23,918 bases of DNA from DASWTL01 sp966250385 (GCA_966250385.1 CBINHC010000026.1:1-23918), one strand, 5' to 3'. Numbered from the stretch's first letter, positions 1 through 7,977 are shown. The notes: generated by a model not told the origin, from the sequence alone. Numbers and translations are program-made.

Positions 1-22
1 AAAAGACTTAGAATATCGCGTC

Positions 23-61
23 AAAAATAAGAGGCCGTCACAAGTGTTTTGAGACGGCCTC
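23..61 (-). terminator. Intrinsic terminator of carB
   Basis: A perfect 9-bp stem pairs bases 31-39 (GAGGCCGTC) with 53-61 (GACGGCCTC) around a 13-base loop. Read on the minus strand, it is followed by the T-rich run TTATTTTTG. It lies about 20 bases past the carB stop codon, so it is well placed to end the carB transcript. Confidence 0.85.
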
Positions 62-79
62 CCTGATATATCATTCTTC

Positions 80-2896
80 CTATTTTGAAAGATACATGGA
101 TTTATCTCTGTACAGCTTTCGGAAAAAAGGATCTTCAAGATCTTTTATGAACCGGATCGCCTCACCGGTTGACTTCATCTCGGGGCCGAGCTCCTTATCA
201 ATTTCAGGGAATTTGTCAAAAGAGAACACCGGCTCCTTAATCGCAAAACCTTCCAGCTTACGCTCAATCGTAAAATCCTTCAGCCTGTTTACACCAAGCA
301 TCACCTTCGTTGCAATGTTGATATAGGGAACATCGTAGGCCTTGGCGATGAACGGTACCGTACGGGAAGCCCGCGGATTGGCCTCGATCACATATACCAT
401 CTCATCCTTGATCGCAAACTGAATATTCAGAAGTCCCTTCACATTCAAGGCTCTTGCAAGCTTGATGGTGTAGTCTTCCATCGTGCCGGTAACGGCTTCC
501 GAGAGACTGAACGGCGGCAGTACGGCGCTGGAGTCCCCGGAATGGATCCCTGCAGGTTCTATGTGCTCCATGAGTCCCACAATGTGCACGTCCTCACCAT
601 CACAGATCGAATCTGACTCCGCCTCTTCAGCGCGGTCCAGAAAGTGGTCGATCAGTACGCGGTTTCCCGGAAGGTCACCGAGCAGTTTCACCACCGCCCG
701 CTCCAGGTCCTCATCATTGATCACAATGCTCATGCCCTGGCCGCCCAACACATAGCTGGGCCGTACAAGGACCGGATAGCCGACCTTGTGCGCAACCTCA
801 AGGGCTTCTTCTGCGGTCTCAGCAACGCCGTACCGCGGATAAGGGATCCCGAGCTCCTTCAGCAGATCCGAGAACCTGCCGCGGTCTTCGGCGATATCCA
901 TGTTCTGAAAGCTGGTGCCGATGATTTTGATACCGTACTGATCCAGCTTTTCGGCCATCTTAAGCGCGGTCTGGCCGCCCAGCTGCACAATGACGCCTTC
1001 AGGCTTCTCCAGTTCAATAATCTCCCGGACATGTTCCCAGAATACAGGCTCAAAATAGAGCTTGTCGGCAATATTAAAATCGGTCGAAACAGTCTCCGGA
1101 TTACAGTTCACCATGATCGCTTCGTACCCGGCCTCTTTGGCAGCCAGGATCCCGTGCACGCAGCTGTAGTCGAACTCAATTCCCTGTCCGATCCGGTTAG
1201 GCCCGGATCCGAGCACGATTACCTTCTTCTTGTCGGATACGACCGATTCGTTTTCCTCTTCAAAGGTCGAATAGTAATATGGGGTCTGTGCCGGGAATTC
1301 CGCAGCGCAGGTATCCACCATCTTGTAGACCCGGTGAATGTTAAGCTCCTTCCGGCGGTCATAAACCTGATCTTCCGTTACATTACCCAGCAGCCATGCG
1401 ATCTGGGCATCGGAGAAACCTTTTTGTTTGAGGGTAACCATGAATTCCCGCGGGATATTCGTAAGAGAATACCGCTTCAGTTCCTGTTCCAGGTGAACCA
1501 GTTCCTGGATCTGGTAAAGGAACCATTTATCGATCAGGGTTGCCTTACGGATGGATTCCAGGGGAACGCCCAGAGAGAACGCATCTTTTATATGGAACAG
1601 CCGGTCCCAGCTGGGATGCTCGAGGCTGTGCATGATCTTTTCCAGGTTATGGCTCTGCCGTCCGTCAGCGCCGAGGCCGAGGCGGCCGACCTCCAGACTC
1701 TGACATGCTTTCTGCAAGGCTTCAATAAAGGTCCGGCCGATCCCCATTACTTCACCTACCGCTTTCATCTGAAGGCCCAGCTGTGTATTCGCGCCTTTGA
1801 ACTTGTCGAAGTTCCAGCGCGGGATCTTAACGATTACATAGTCCAGGGTCGGCTCAAAATATGCCGAGGTAGTTTTGGTGATCTGGTTTTCGACTTCATC
1901 CAGGTTATAACCGATGGCGAGTTTGGCCGCGATCTTGGCGATCGGATAGCCCGTAGCCTTTGAGGCCAGTGCTGATGAACGGGACACCCGGGGATTGATC
2001 TCGATCGCAATGATCTCTTCATTCGCCGGATTAACGGAGAACTGAACATTACAGCCGCCGGCGAAGTTGCCGATCGCGCGCATCATCCGGATAGCCTGGT
2101 TTCGCATGTTCTGGTAACACCGGTCACTCAGGGTCATCGCCGGGGCAACAGTGATCGAATCACCGGTATGGATGCCCATCGGGTCAAAGTTCTCAATGGA
2201 ACAGATAATGATCACGTTGTCCTTACTGTCGCGCAGCAGCTCCAGCTCGAACTCCTTCCAGCCCAGGACCGCCTGTTCAACCAGAACTTCATGGGTCGGA
2301 GACGCCTGAAGGCCACGGCTCAGGGCATGATCGAATTCTTCTTTCTTGTGCACAAAACCGCCTCCGGTACCCCCCAACGTGTAGGACGGACGAATAACCA
2401 GCGGAAACCCGATCTCCTGGGCTGCTTCCTTACCCTCCAGAAAGGAGTTGGCGATCTTTGACTTGGCGACGCCGACACCGATATCGACCATCAGCTGCCG
2501 GAACTCTTCACGGTTCTCCGTTTTTTCGATTGCGGCGACGTCAACGCCGATAATCCGGACATTGTATTTCTGCCATATTCCGCGTTCTTCCGCTTCCTTA
2601 CACAGATTCAACGCTGTCTGGCCGCCCATTGTAGGAAGAACGGCATCGATCTTCTGCTCCTGCAGGATCTGTTCAATACTCTCACAGGTCAGCGGGAGCA
2701 GGTAAACATTATCAGCAATGACCTTATCGGTCATGATGGTTGCTGGGTTCGAGTTAATTATGGAAACTTCGATACCTTCATCTTTAAGGGATAAGGCAGC
2801 CTGTGAACCTGAATAATCAAACTCAACAGCCTGTCCGATAATGATGGGACCTGAACCGATAATTAAAACCGAGCGGATGGATGTGTCTCTTGGCAT
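80..2896 (-). CDS. carB: Carbamoyl-phosphate synthase large subunit, lacking the C-terminal allosteric domain
   Basis: This is the cytoplasmic synthetase subunit that makes carbamoyl phosphate from bicarbonate, ammonia (from the glutaminase subunit CarA) and two ATP, for arginine and pyrimidine synthesis. The 938-residue protein has the expected internal duplication. The first synthetase half starts at residue 9 (VLIIGSGPIIIGQ) and has the ATP-grasp motif RPSYTLGGTGGG and the metal-binding EINPRVSRSS. The second half starts near residue 556 (VIVLGSGPNRIGQG) and has RPSYVLGGQGMS and EANPRASRT. The E. coli enzyme has about 1073 residues. This one ends where the MGS-like regulatory domain would begin, so control by UMP, IMP or ornithine through that domain should be absent. 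The reading frame is intact and a good terminator follows, so this is not a truncation. carA is not adjacent, and the upstream neighbour is transcribed away on its own. Confidence 0.97.
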   Translation of the reverse strand: MPRDTSIRSVLIIGSGPIIIGQAVEFDYSGSQAALSLKDEGIEVSIINSNPATIMTDKVIADNVYLLPLTCESIEQILQEQKIDAVLPTMGGQTALNLCKEAEERGIWQKYNVRIIGVDVAAIEKTENREEFRQLMVDIGVGVAKSKIANSFLEGKEAAQEIGFPLVIRPSYTLGGTGGGFVHKKEEFDHALSRGLQASPTHEVLVEQAVLGWKEFELELLRDSKDNVIIICSIENFDPMGIHTGDSITVAPAMTLSDRCYQNMRNQAIRMMRAIGNFAGGCNVQFSVNPANEEIIAIEINPRVSRSSALASKATGYPIAKIAAKLAIGYNLDEVENQITKTTSAYFEPTLDYVIVKIPRWNFDKFKGANTQLGLQMKAVGEVMGIGRTFIEALQKACQSLEVGRLGLGADGRQSHNLEKIMHSLEHPSWDRLFHIKDAFSLGVPLESIRKATLIDKWFLYQIQELVHLEQELKRYSLTNIPREFMVTLKQKGFSDAQIAWLLGNVTEDQVYDRRKELNIHRVYKMVDTCAAEFPAQTPYYYSTFEEENESVVSDKKKVIVLGSGPNRIGQGIEFDYSCVHGILAAKEAGYEAIMVNCNPETVSTDFNIADKLYFEPVFWEHVREIIELEKPEGVIVQLGGQTALKMAEKLDQYGIKIIGTSFQNMDIAEDRGRFSDLLKELGIPYPRYGVAETAEEALEVAHKVGYPVLVRPSYVLGGQGMSIVINDEDLERAVVKLLGDLPGNRVLIDHFLDRAEEAESDSICDGEDVHIVGLMEHIEPAGIHSGDSSAVLPPFSLSEAVTGTMEDYTIKLARALNVKGLLNIQFAIKDEMVYVIEANPRASRTVPFIAKAYDVPYINIATKVMLGVNRLKDFTIERKLEGFAIKEPVFSFDKFPEIDKELGPEMKSTGEAIRFIKDLEDPFFRKLYRDKSMYLSK

Positions 2897-2982
2897 AGGG
2901 CGTTTAGAGGATCAAATTGTAAAGTCAAAAGTCAAATAAAAGCGGCTTTGACGAAGGGAGATTTCCTATGCAATAAATGAAA

Positions 2983-3004
2983 ATCCCGACCTATCTGTCG
3001 GGAT
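2983..3004 (-). terminator. Probable terminator of the TonB-domain gene
   Basis: An 8-bp perfect stem pairs 2983-2990 (ATCCCGAC) with 2997-3004 (GTCGGGAT) around a 6-base loop. On the minus strand the stem is followed by TTTCATTTATTG. It lies 34 bases past the stop codon of the gene at 3038-3973. The T tail is interrupted, so it may be only moderately efficient. Its TCCCGA/TCGGGA core recurs in two other hairpins in this window. Confidence 0.65.
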
Positions 3005-3037
3005 GCAAAGATAGCGTATATAAATCGTTTTTTATAT

Positions 3038-3973
3038 TTAATAACCCAGTTTAAAGTAAATGGGCATCCTGATGGTGAACGGCAAAGGAACGCCCCGCTC
3101 CGTTCCCGGCTTCCAGTCCGGAGTCAGGCGTAAGACCCGCCTGGCTTCGGCATCCAGTGACGGGTGCACCGGTACGGCGACGATGACATCCTCCACGGCT
3201 CCGCCTTCCTCCACCGTCAGCTGAAGAACCACCTTCCCGGTAATCCGCTGATCGCGGGCTTCCAGAGGATACCTGATATTTCTGCCGAGAAATGTTCCGA
3301 ACCCCTTGTCTCCCGCCGGAAAAGCGGGCAGCTGCGACAATTTATCATACCGGTACCGTGCGCCATCGCCGGTGATGCTGTAACCTTCCGTAAGTTTCCC
3401 CGCCTGATAAGTTTCCTCAAAGGTGTAATTGTCCCGCGTTGCGCGGCCTTTCCAGGTACCGGTTTTCTTCCCTCCAGCATACTGGCCCTCTTCTTCGATA
3501 CCCGAGTTCTCGTCGAATTCTCTGGCGAAGCCGTTTCCGTCCGCAACGGTTTGCACCCCGGCAGTATCGTAGACGGCGGTGACCCTTGCCGCACCACTGT
3601 CCCCGAATTCGACAATTTTTGCGATATGGCCATTCGGATGATAATAATAGCCGGTTCCCGCAGGTTGGCCGTTCTTATAGGTTACCATACTCATGCGCTT
3701 CCCGTTGTCATAAAAACCGGCGGTCTGACCTTCAAAAACCGGCACGACGTCGACGGACGAAGCCATCCCGACAAACTTCCGCTGTTTATTCATATAGTAT
3801 TCCTGAACGGTCAGATGAGCACCCGCAGATTCCGGCAGGGAGATAACCCGGATAAAATCGGCACTGTCCGTGCCCCGGACTTCCCGTCCGCTGAACTTGT
3901 GATAACGAATTTCCTGAGCCCGGACCTGGAAAGCGACCAGAAGGAAAAAAACGAATACAAAAGCGATTTTCAT
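3038..3973 (-). CDS. Secreted protein with repeat region and TonB-type C-terminal domain
   Basis: The 311-residue protein starts with a clear signal peptide (MKIAFVFVFFLLVAFQVRAQ, cleavage probably after RAQ) and so acts in the periplasm or envelope. The middle part, roughly residues 85-200, holds short repeats of the MORN/YwqK type, such as GFYDNGKRMSMVTYKNGQ, GYYYHPNGHIAKIVEFG and EEEGQYAGGKKTGTWKG. The last 90 or so residues match the TonB C-terminal fold: NIRYPLEARDQRITGKVVLQL, then VEDVIVAVPVHPSLDAEARRV, then a final PLPFTIRMPIYF. A frame opens one TTG codon earlier (3982), but the ATG at 3971-3973 starts the signal peptide directly and is preferred. Such proteins are widespread in Bacteroidota and usually labelled energy transducer TonB. 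This one lacks a proline-rich spacer and an uncleaved anchor, so real energy transduction is doubtful. The exact role is unknown. Confidence 0.8.
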   Translation of the reverse strand: MKIAFVFVFFLLVAFQVRAQEIRYHKFSGREVRGTDSADFIRVISLPESAGAHLTVQEYYMNKQRKFVGMASSVDVVPVFEGQTAGFYDNGKRMSMVTYKNGQPAGTGYYYHPNGHIAKIVEFGDSGAARVTAVYDTAGVQTVADGNGFAREFDENSGIEEEGQYAGGKKTGTWKGRATRDNYTFEETYQAGKLTEGYSITGDGARYRYDKLSQLPAFPAGDKGFGTFLGRNIRYPLEARDQRITGKVVLQLTVEEGGAVEDVIVAVPVHPSLDAEARRVLRLTPDWKPGTERGVPLPFTIRMPIYFKLGY

Positions 3974-4125
3974 TATCCGCAATGTAAAACCGGGCTGTGC
4001 GGAATAACAAATTTTTTAAAAAAATAATTGCAGCATCACAAAACTGTAACTTAAACGATAGTGCCTGCGTAAACCTTACACCAAGTAAGCTGTTATTGGA
4101 GTAACAAACCATCTGCACAGCACCT

Positions 4126-4650
4126 ATGAAAAAGACCCATTCTCTCATATTAGTTATCGCGGTGATCCTTACCGGATGCTCCACCATACAATCCATCGTG
4201 AGGTCCACGTTTCCGTATACCGCGACCCTGATCATTCCGGCTACTGCCAAAACCGGAAGCACACAGTCTGCAACCAGTCCTGCCAGCAGCATCGACCAGG
4301 TTTTCCGCGGCGAAGGGAATGCCAATGCCCGCGTTGAACAGATGCGGATAACCTCAGCGCGGCTGGAGGCAGTGAACCCGTCAAGTCAGAGCCTTGGCGT
4401 ATTTCAGTCGGTAAAAGTCTATCTCTCCTCAAGTGAAAGTTCCGAGGAGATTTTAGTAGCTTCAAGAACCGACATTTCCGCGGGTACCGGAAATAACCTG
4501 GTCCTCGATATCGACAATTCACGGTTCCTGGATGAATATCTCAAGGGCTCGGGAATCAAGATCAGAATGGAATATGTATTGAGAGACCAGCTGAAACGGG
4601 ACGTGAGCCTGAAGACCGCCCTTAGTTTCAGTTCATCGCCGGCGCAATAA
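4126..4650 (+). CDS. Lipoprotein of unknown function
   Basis: The 174-residue product has a lipoprotein signal peptide ending in the lipobox LTGC (Cys18), so it is expected to be lipid-anchored in the envelope. The rest is short and rich in Ser, Thr and Ala up to about residue 60. A predicted beta-rich part follows, with alternating hydrophobic residues (VKVYLSSSESSEEILVASR, LVLDIDNSRFLDEYL, IKIRMEYVLRDQL). I do not recognise a family. The gene is divergent from the TonB-domain gene and is followed by a terminator, so it appears to be monocistronic. Codon use looks like that of its neighbours. It has no cysteine other than the lipobox one and no visible catalytic motif. Confidence 0.8.
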   Translation: MKKTHSLILVIAVILTGCSTIQSIVRSTFPYTATLIIPATAKTGSTQSATSPASSIDQVFRGEGNANARVEQMRITSARLEAVNPSSQSLGVFQSVKVYLSSSESSEEILVASRTDISAGTGNNLVLDIDNSRFLDEYLKGSGIKIRMEYVLRDQLKRDVSLKTALSFSSSPAQ

Positions 4651-4681
4651 GTTTTCTTCATATAATTTGTTTGGTTAATGT

Positions 4682-4713
4682 GATCCTTCCCGATGTATCG
4701 GGAGGGATTTTTT
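4682..4713 (+). terminator. Terminator after the orphan lipoprotein gene
   Basis: Bases 4682-4694 (GATCCTTCCCGAT) can fold back on 4697-4708 (ATCGGGAGGGAT). The pairing is an 11-bp stem with one G-T pair and a tight loop around 4693-4696, followed directly by a run of six T (4708-4713). It lies 32 bases past the stop of the gene ending at 4650. The T run merges into a TACTTTTG promoter-like element in front of pnuC. Confidence 0.8.
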
Positions 4714-4720
4714 ACTTTTG
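4713..4720 (+). promoter_or_regulatory. Bacteroidota -7 element in front of pnuC
   Basis: TACTTTTG matches the Bacteroidota -7 consensus TAnnTTTG. It overlaps the end of the preceding terminator's T run and lies only 3 bases before the pnuC ATG. No TTTG was seen at the usual distance upstream, so this is a partial match. If used, the transcript would be leaderless or nearly so. Confidence 0.45.
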
Positions 4721-4723
4721 GCC

Positions 4724-5338
4724 ATGTTTTTTCTGGATGGGTCTTTCTGGCAGCTGGTTCTTGAGCAGGTTCGTGCCATTTCCTGGATCGAGTGGCTCGG
4801 AACCGTTACCGGTTTTGCGTGTGTCTACCTGGCAGCGAAACAGCATATATGGAACTGGCCGGTTTCCATTATCAGCGTCCTTTCATATGGCGTTCTATTC
4901 TTTGAATATCAGCTGTACGGGGATGCTGTCCTGCAGCTCTATTTTCTGTTTACTGCGATCTACGGATGGTACTACTGGATAAAGAGAAAGGAAGAGCACA
5001 TGAAACCTATTGTGAAACTGACCGGGAGCCAGATGGCCGTGATCGGCATGGCGGTCATCGCCCTTTCCGTCCTGCTCGGCTGGTTCCTCGATACGTATAC
5101 AGATACAAACGTACCCTACATTGACGGATTCTGCACGGCGATGAGCTTTGCCGCACAATTCCTTATGACCCGCAAGGTCTTGCAGAACTGGCTCTTATGG
5201 ATCGTGGTCGATGCGTGTTACGTACCTTTATATATTTATAAGAACCTGATGCTGACGGCAGTCCTCTATATCCTTTTTCTTTGGATCGCTGTTATGGGTT
5301 ATCTGGAATGGCGCAGAACATGGAAAACCGCAACATAA
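4724..5338 (+). CDS. pnuC: Nicotinamide riboside transporter PnuC
   Basis: The 204-residue integral membrane protein of the PnuC family imports nicotinamide riboside (or a related vitamin) across the inner membrane by facilitated diffusion. It has about seven hydrophobic helices and aromatic-rich family motifs: GFACVYLAAKQHIWNWPVSI near residues 30-50, YGWYYW near 84, and a C-terminal NWLLWIVVDACYVPLYIYKN. The ATG at 4724 is preferred over the in-frame TTG at 4718 because the TTG lies inside the TACTTTTG promoter element. The downstream gene overlaps its 3' end and encodes a NadR-like kinase, which fits trapping of the imported riboside by phosphorylation. Specificity for nicotinamide riboside rather than thiamine is inferred from that neighbour. 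Family assignment is secure. Confidence 0.93.
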   Translation: MFFLDGSFWQLVLEQVRAISWIEWLGTVTGFACVYLAAKQHIWNWPVSIISVLSYGVLFFEYQLYGDAVLQLYFLFTAIYGWYYWIKRKEEHMKPIVKLTGSQMAVIGMAVIALSVLLGWFLDTYTDTNVPYIDGFCTAMSFAAQFLMTRKVLQNWLLWIVVDACYVPLYIYKNLMLTAVLYILFLWIAVMGYLEWRRTWKTAT

Positions 5339-5853
5339 AGAAAATCGCTGTAGTCGGACCCGAATCTACCGGAAAGTCGACGATCTCCGCCCGCCTGGCC
5401 GATCACTACCAGACGGTCTGGGTTCCCGAGTATGCGCGCGGCTACTGTGAACAACTGACGGCTCCGTGCAGCTGGCAGGATGAGATCAACATGTTCCATG
5501 GTCAGCTTCAACTGGAAGCGGACCTGCTCCCGCAGGCGAACCGGATCCTGATCTGCGATACCACCTTCATTACTGTCAAGATCTGGAGCGATCATGTCTT
5601 CGGAAAATCTCCGGACATCGTTCTGCAAACATTGCCGAACCATGTTTATGACTTTTACCTCCTGATGGACATCGACCTCCCATGGCAGGAGGACCCCTTG
5701 CGTGACTTTCCGCATCTCCGTGAGCATTTTATGAGGGTCTGGCACCAGGAGCTCCATGCGCTGAACGCGTCATACGAGGTCATCTCCGGAAGCGGCGAGG
5801 ACCGTGTCCTCAATGCAGTCGGGGCAATTGACAGGTTCCTGGAACATTCCTGA
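5320..5853 (+). CDS. NadR-like ribosylnicotinamide kinase (AAA/P-loop ATPase)
   Basis: The 177-residue P-loop protein resembles the C-terminal kinase domain of NadR, which phosphorylates nicotinamide riboside to NMN. The Walker A motif GPESTGKST is at residues 13-21, followed by a region typical of this family (VWVPEYARGYCEQL) and a hydrophobic strand ending in Asp (ILICDTTFITVKIW). The E. coli NadR repressor and NMN adenylyltransferase domains are absent, so this is a single-function kinase. The start is uncertain: ATG at 5308 or 5320 would overlap pnuC by 31 or 19 bases. I chose 5320 because it begins just before the P-loop strand. The overlap with pnuC implies translational coupling. A terminator follows. 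The substrate is inferred from the pnuC neighbour. Confidence 0.85.
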   Translation: MENRNIKKIAVVGPESTGKSTISARLADHYQTVWVPEYARGYCEQLTAPCSWQDEINMFHGQLQLEADLLPQANRILICDTTFITVKIWSDHVFGKSPDIVLQTLPNHVYDFYLLMDIDLPWQEDPLRDFPHLREHFMRVWHQELHALNASYEVISGSGEDRVLNAVGAIDRFLEHS

Positions 5854-5927
5854 ATCGCCTGCAGGGTCGGGAGGTGCCCGGTGGATTACCGTTCCTGTCC
5901 CGCCGGATAGCTAAATTCCCCGGAGTC

Positions 5928-5957
5928 AAAAACCTTCACCCGGAATGAGGGTTTTTT
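5928..5957 (+). terminator. Terminator of the pnuC-kinase operon
   Basis: Bases 5928-5938 (AAAAACCTTCA) pair with 5946-5956 (TGAGGGTTTTT) with one T-G wobble and a 7-base loop. The T run extends to 5957. It lies 75 bases after the kinase stop codon and 34 bases before the next start, separating the operon from the TerC-family gene. Confidence 0.8.
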
Positions 5958-5990
5958 GCTTATTATCGCTGAATAATTTACGCGCAGAAC

Positions 5991-6782
5991 ATGGAACTTC
6001 TCAGTAATCCGGAGATTTGGATCTCATTGGTCACCTTAACGGTCCTGGAGATCGTTCTCGGCATTGACAACATCGTTTTCATTTCAATCCTGTCCGGGAA
6101 ACTCCCGGAGCATCAACAGAAAAACGCCCGGCAGCTGGGTCTTGCTCTGGCCATGATCACCCGGGTATTGCTGCTGCTGTCCATCACCTGGGTGATGTCG
6201 CTGACTTCCCCGCTTTTCAACATGGGCAGCTGGATGGGCCTCGAAAACGGCGACTGGTACGAAAAACTGGCTATTTCAGGGAGAGACCTGATCCTCCTCA
6301 TAGGCGGTCTGTTCCTTATCTACAAGAGTACGTCCGAGATCCATGAGAAACTCGAAGGCGAGGAACATGAGAGCGGAACCCCCAAGGTCCATTCCTTTAC
6401 GGGAGTGATCGTCCAGATACTCATTCTCGATATTGTCTTTTCCCTGGACTCCGTTATCACGGCCGTTGGAATGGCAGAGGAAGTTTCTGTCATGATCGCC
6501 GCCGTCGTCATTGCCGTAGGCGTCATGCTTGTTTCGGCCGGAGCCATCAGCTCATTTGTCAATAAGCACCCGACCGTAAAAATGCTTGCGTTGTCATTCC
6601 TGCTGCTCATCGGGGTCTCCCTGATCGCAGAATCGCTGGACCAGCATATACCTAAAGGCTACATCTATTTTGCGATGGCATTCTCTGTAATGGTGGAAAT
6701 GCTGAATCTCAAGATGAAAGTGAACGCCCGGAAACCGGTCCGGCTTCACAACATTCCGGTAGAACCGGCTGAGAAGCCCTGA
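5991..6782 (+). CDS. TerC family integral membrane protein
   Basis: The 263-residue multi-pass membrane protein belongs to the TerC/YoaE family. Members of the wider family have been linked to tellurium resistance and, more recently, to manganese export or metalation of secreted enzymes. The two family signature helices are present, each with a buried acidic residue: ELVL-like EIVLGIDNIVFISIL (Glu20, Asp26) and DIVFSLDSVITAVGM (Asp147, Asp153). They form the internal repeat expected for metal binding in the membrane. About seven to eight hydrophobic segments are visible, with a charged cytoplasmic loop near residues 112-136. It has no CBS or transporter-associated domain at the C terminus, unlike longer relatives. 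It is a single gene that converges on the rRNA methyltransferase gene with only 7 bases between the stops. The transported ion is not evident from sequence. Confidence 0.9.
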   Translation: MELLSNPEIWISLVTLTVLEIVLGIDNIVFISILSGKLPEHQQKNARQLGLALAMITRVLLLLSITWVMSLTSPLFNMGSWMGLENGDWYEKLAISGRDLILLIGGLFLIYKSTSEIHEKLEGEEHESGTPKVHSFTGVIVQILILDIVFSLDSVITAVGMAEEVSVMIAAVVIAVGVMLVSAGAISSFVNKHPTVKMLALSFLLLIGVSLIAESLDQHIPKGYIYFAMAFSVMVEMLNLKMKVNARKPVRLHNIPVEPAEKP

Positions 6783-6789
6783 TTGCCGG

Positions 6790-7977
6790 TTACATGACCC
6801 GGCAAAGCAGTCCCTTCAGATATTCGCCTTCCGGAAATGAGGCGCGGATCGGATGGTCCTCGGGCTGGGAAAACTGGCCGATGAACTGCACTTCCCTGCC
6901 TGCATCCAACGCGGCCCAGGCGAGGATCTGTTTAAAGAGATCGATGTCTACGGCACCCGAACAGGAGAATGTGGCCAGCAGTCCGCCCTCGTTCAGGAGC
7001 AGCATAGCCTGCCGGTTCAGATCCTTATAGGCACGGGACGCCTTGTCCAGTGCAGACCGTGACGGCGCATATTTTGGGGGATCAAGAATGATAATATCGA
7101 AGGTTTCGCCCTCCTGCCGAAACTGCCTGAGCTGCTTGTTAACGTCGGACTGGATGGCACGGTGACTGGCATCGTCAAATCCGTTCAGCCCGATGTTGCG
7201 CTTCAGCGTCTGAATGGCAAGCGCGGAACTATCCAGACTGGTGACGTCTTTCGCACCGTTTTTCAGACAGTTCAGCGAAAATCCGCCGGAATAAGAAAAG
7301 CAGTCCAATACCTTCTTATTGCGGGCATAGTCAGCCAGCAGCTTCCTGTTCAGCCTCTGATCGCAGTAAAAACCGGACTTCTGGCCCTCGACGATATTCA
7401 CCATATACCGGACGTTGTTTTCCAGCACTTCGAGAAAATCAGGCGGCTCAACACCGAACAGGGTCCCGTTCGACTCGCCCAGGCCTTCATGCGCTCTTGC
7501 TGAAGCATCGCTCCGGTCATAGATCCCTTTAGGATCAAGCAACCTCACCAGTTCGTCCAGCACAACCGGCTTGACCTTCTCCATACCGGAGGTCAGGATC
7601 TGCACCGACAGGTAGTCCGAGAACTTGTCGACGATCAGACCAGGCATGTAATCCGCCTCGCTGAAGATCAGACGGCAGGTGTTCGTTTCCGCAGAATCCA
7701 GGAGATGTTCACGGGCCGCCACAGCCGTCTGTACCCGATGTCTCCACCACGCTTCGTCAACAACACGCTCGGGGTCCCATTCTAGAAGCCGGACCGCCAC
7801 TCTGGACTGGTCGTTATAAAATCCGTAGGCCAAAAAATCATCATTGATGTCTGTCACGGTAACCAGGTCACCATTTGCAGGGTTCCCCTTCACATTTTCA
7901 ATGGCTCCTGAGAAAACCCAGGGGTGTAACTGCCTAACTGCTTTATCCTTACCTTTCTTTAGTCTTACCGTGTACAT
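6790..7977 (-). CDS. rlmI: Class I SAM-dependent rRNA methyltransferase (RlmI-like)
   Basis: The 395-residue protein matches E. coli RlmI (396 residues), which methylates C5 of a cytosine in 23S rRNA (C1962). Residues 1-70 form the PUA RNA-binding domain (HPWVFSGAIENVKG). A linker follows, then the Rossmann methyltransferase domain. That domain contains GQKSGFYCDQR (198-208), the SAM-binding DCFSYSGGFSL (225-235), motif IV DPPKYAPS (299-306) and FSCSG with Cys339, the expected catalytic cysteine. All key motifs are intact. The gene is divergent from csaA, with 45 bases between the start codons. The related RlmL/RlmK or YccW-like paralogues cannot be excluded from sequence alone, but length and motif order favour RlmI. 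Confidence 0.9.
   Translation of the reverse strand: MYTVRLKKGKDKAVRQLHPWVFSGAIENVKGNPANGDLVTVTDINDDFLAYGFYNDQSRVAVRLLEWDPERVVDEAWWRHRVQTAVAAREHLLDSAETNTCRLIFSEADYMPGLIVDKFSDYLSVQILTSGMEKVKPVVLDELVRLLDPKGIYDRSDASARAHEGLGESNGTLFGVEPPDFLEVLENNVRYMVNIVEGQKSGFYCDQRLNRKLLADYARNKKVLDCFSYSGGFSLNCLKNGAKDVTSLDSSALAIQTLKRNIGLNGFDDASHRAIQSDVNKQLRQFRQEGETFDIIILDPPKYAPSRSALDKASRAYKDLNRQAMLLLNEGGLLATFSCSGAVDIDLFKQILAWAALDAGREVQFIGQFSQPEDHPIRASFPEGEYLKGLLCRVM

Noticed and set aside
644..1963. A 439-codon open frame on the plus strand opposite carB
   Set aside because: It is antisense to strongly conserved CarB coding sequence, has no recognisable domain and no start context. The opposite frame of a GC-balanced conserved gene often stays open by chance.
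2909..2940. Promoter for carB in the repeated AAAGTCAA stretch upstream
   Set aside because: A TACAATTTG on the minus strand has one base too many between TA and TTTG, and no -33 box lies at a normal distance. It was not strong enough to list.
3164..4027. A 287-codon open frame opposite the TonB-domain gene
   Set aside because: Its translation shows no domain or signal peptide, while the minus-strand frame has a signal peptide and a recognisable C-terminal domain.
6783..6805. Hairpin TTGCCGG/CCGGCAA between the TerC-family gene and rlmI as a bidirectional terminator
   Set aside because: There is no T run on either side and the stem overlaps the rlmI stop codon, so support for an intrinsic terminator is too weak.
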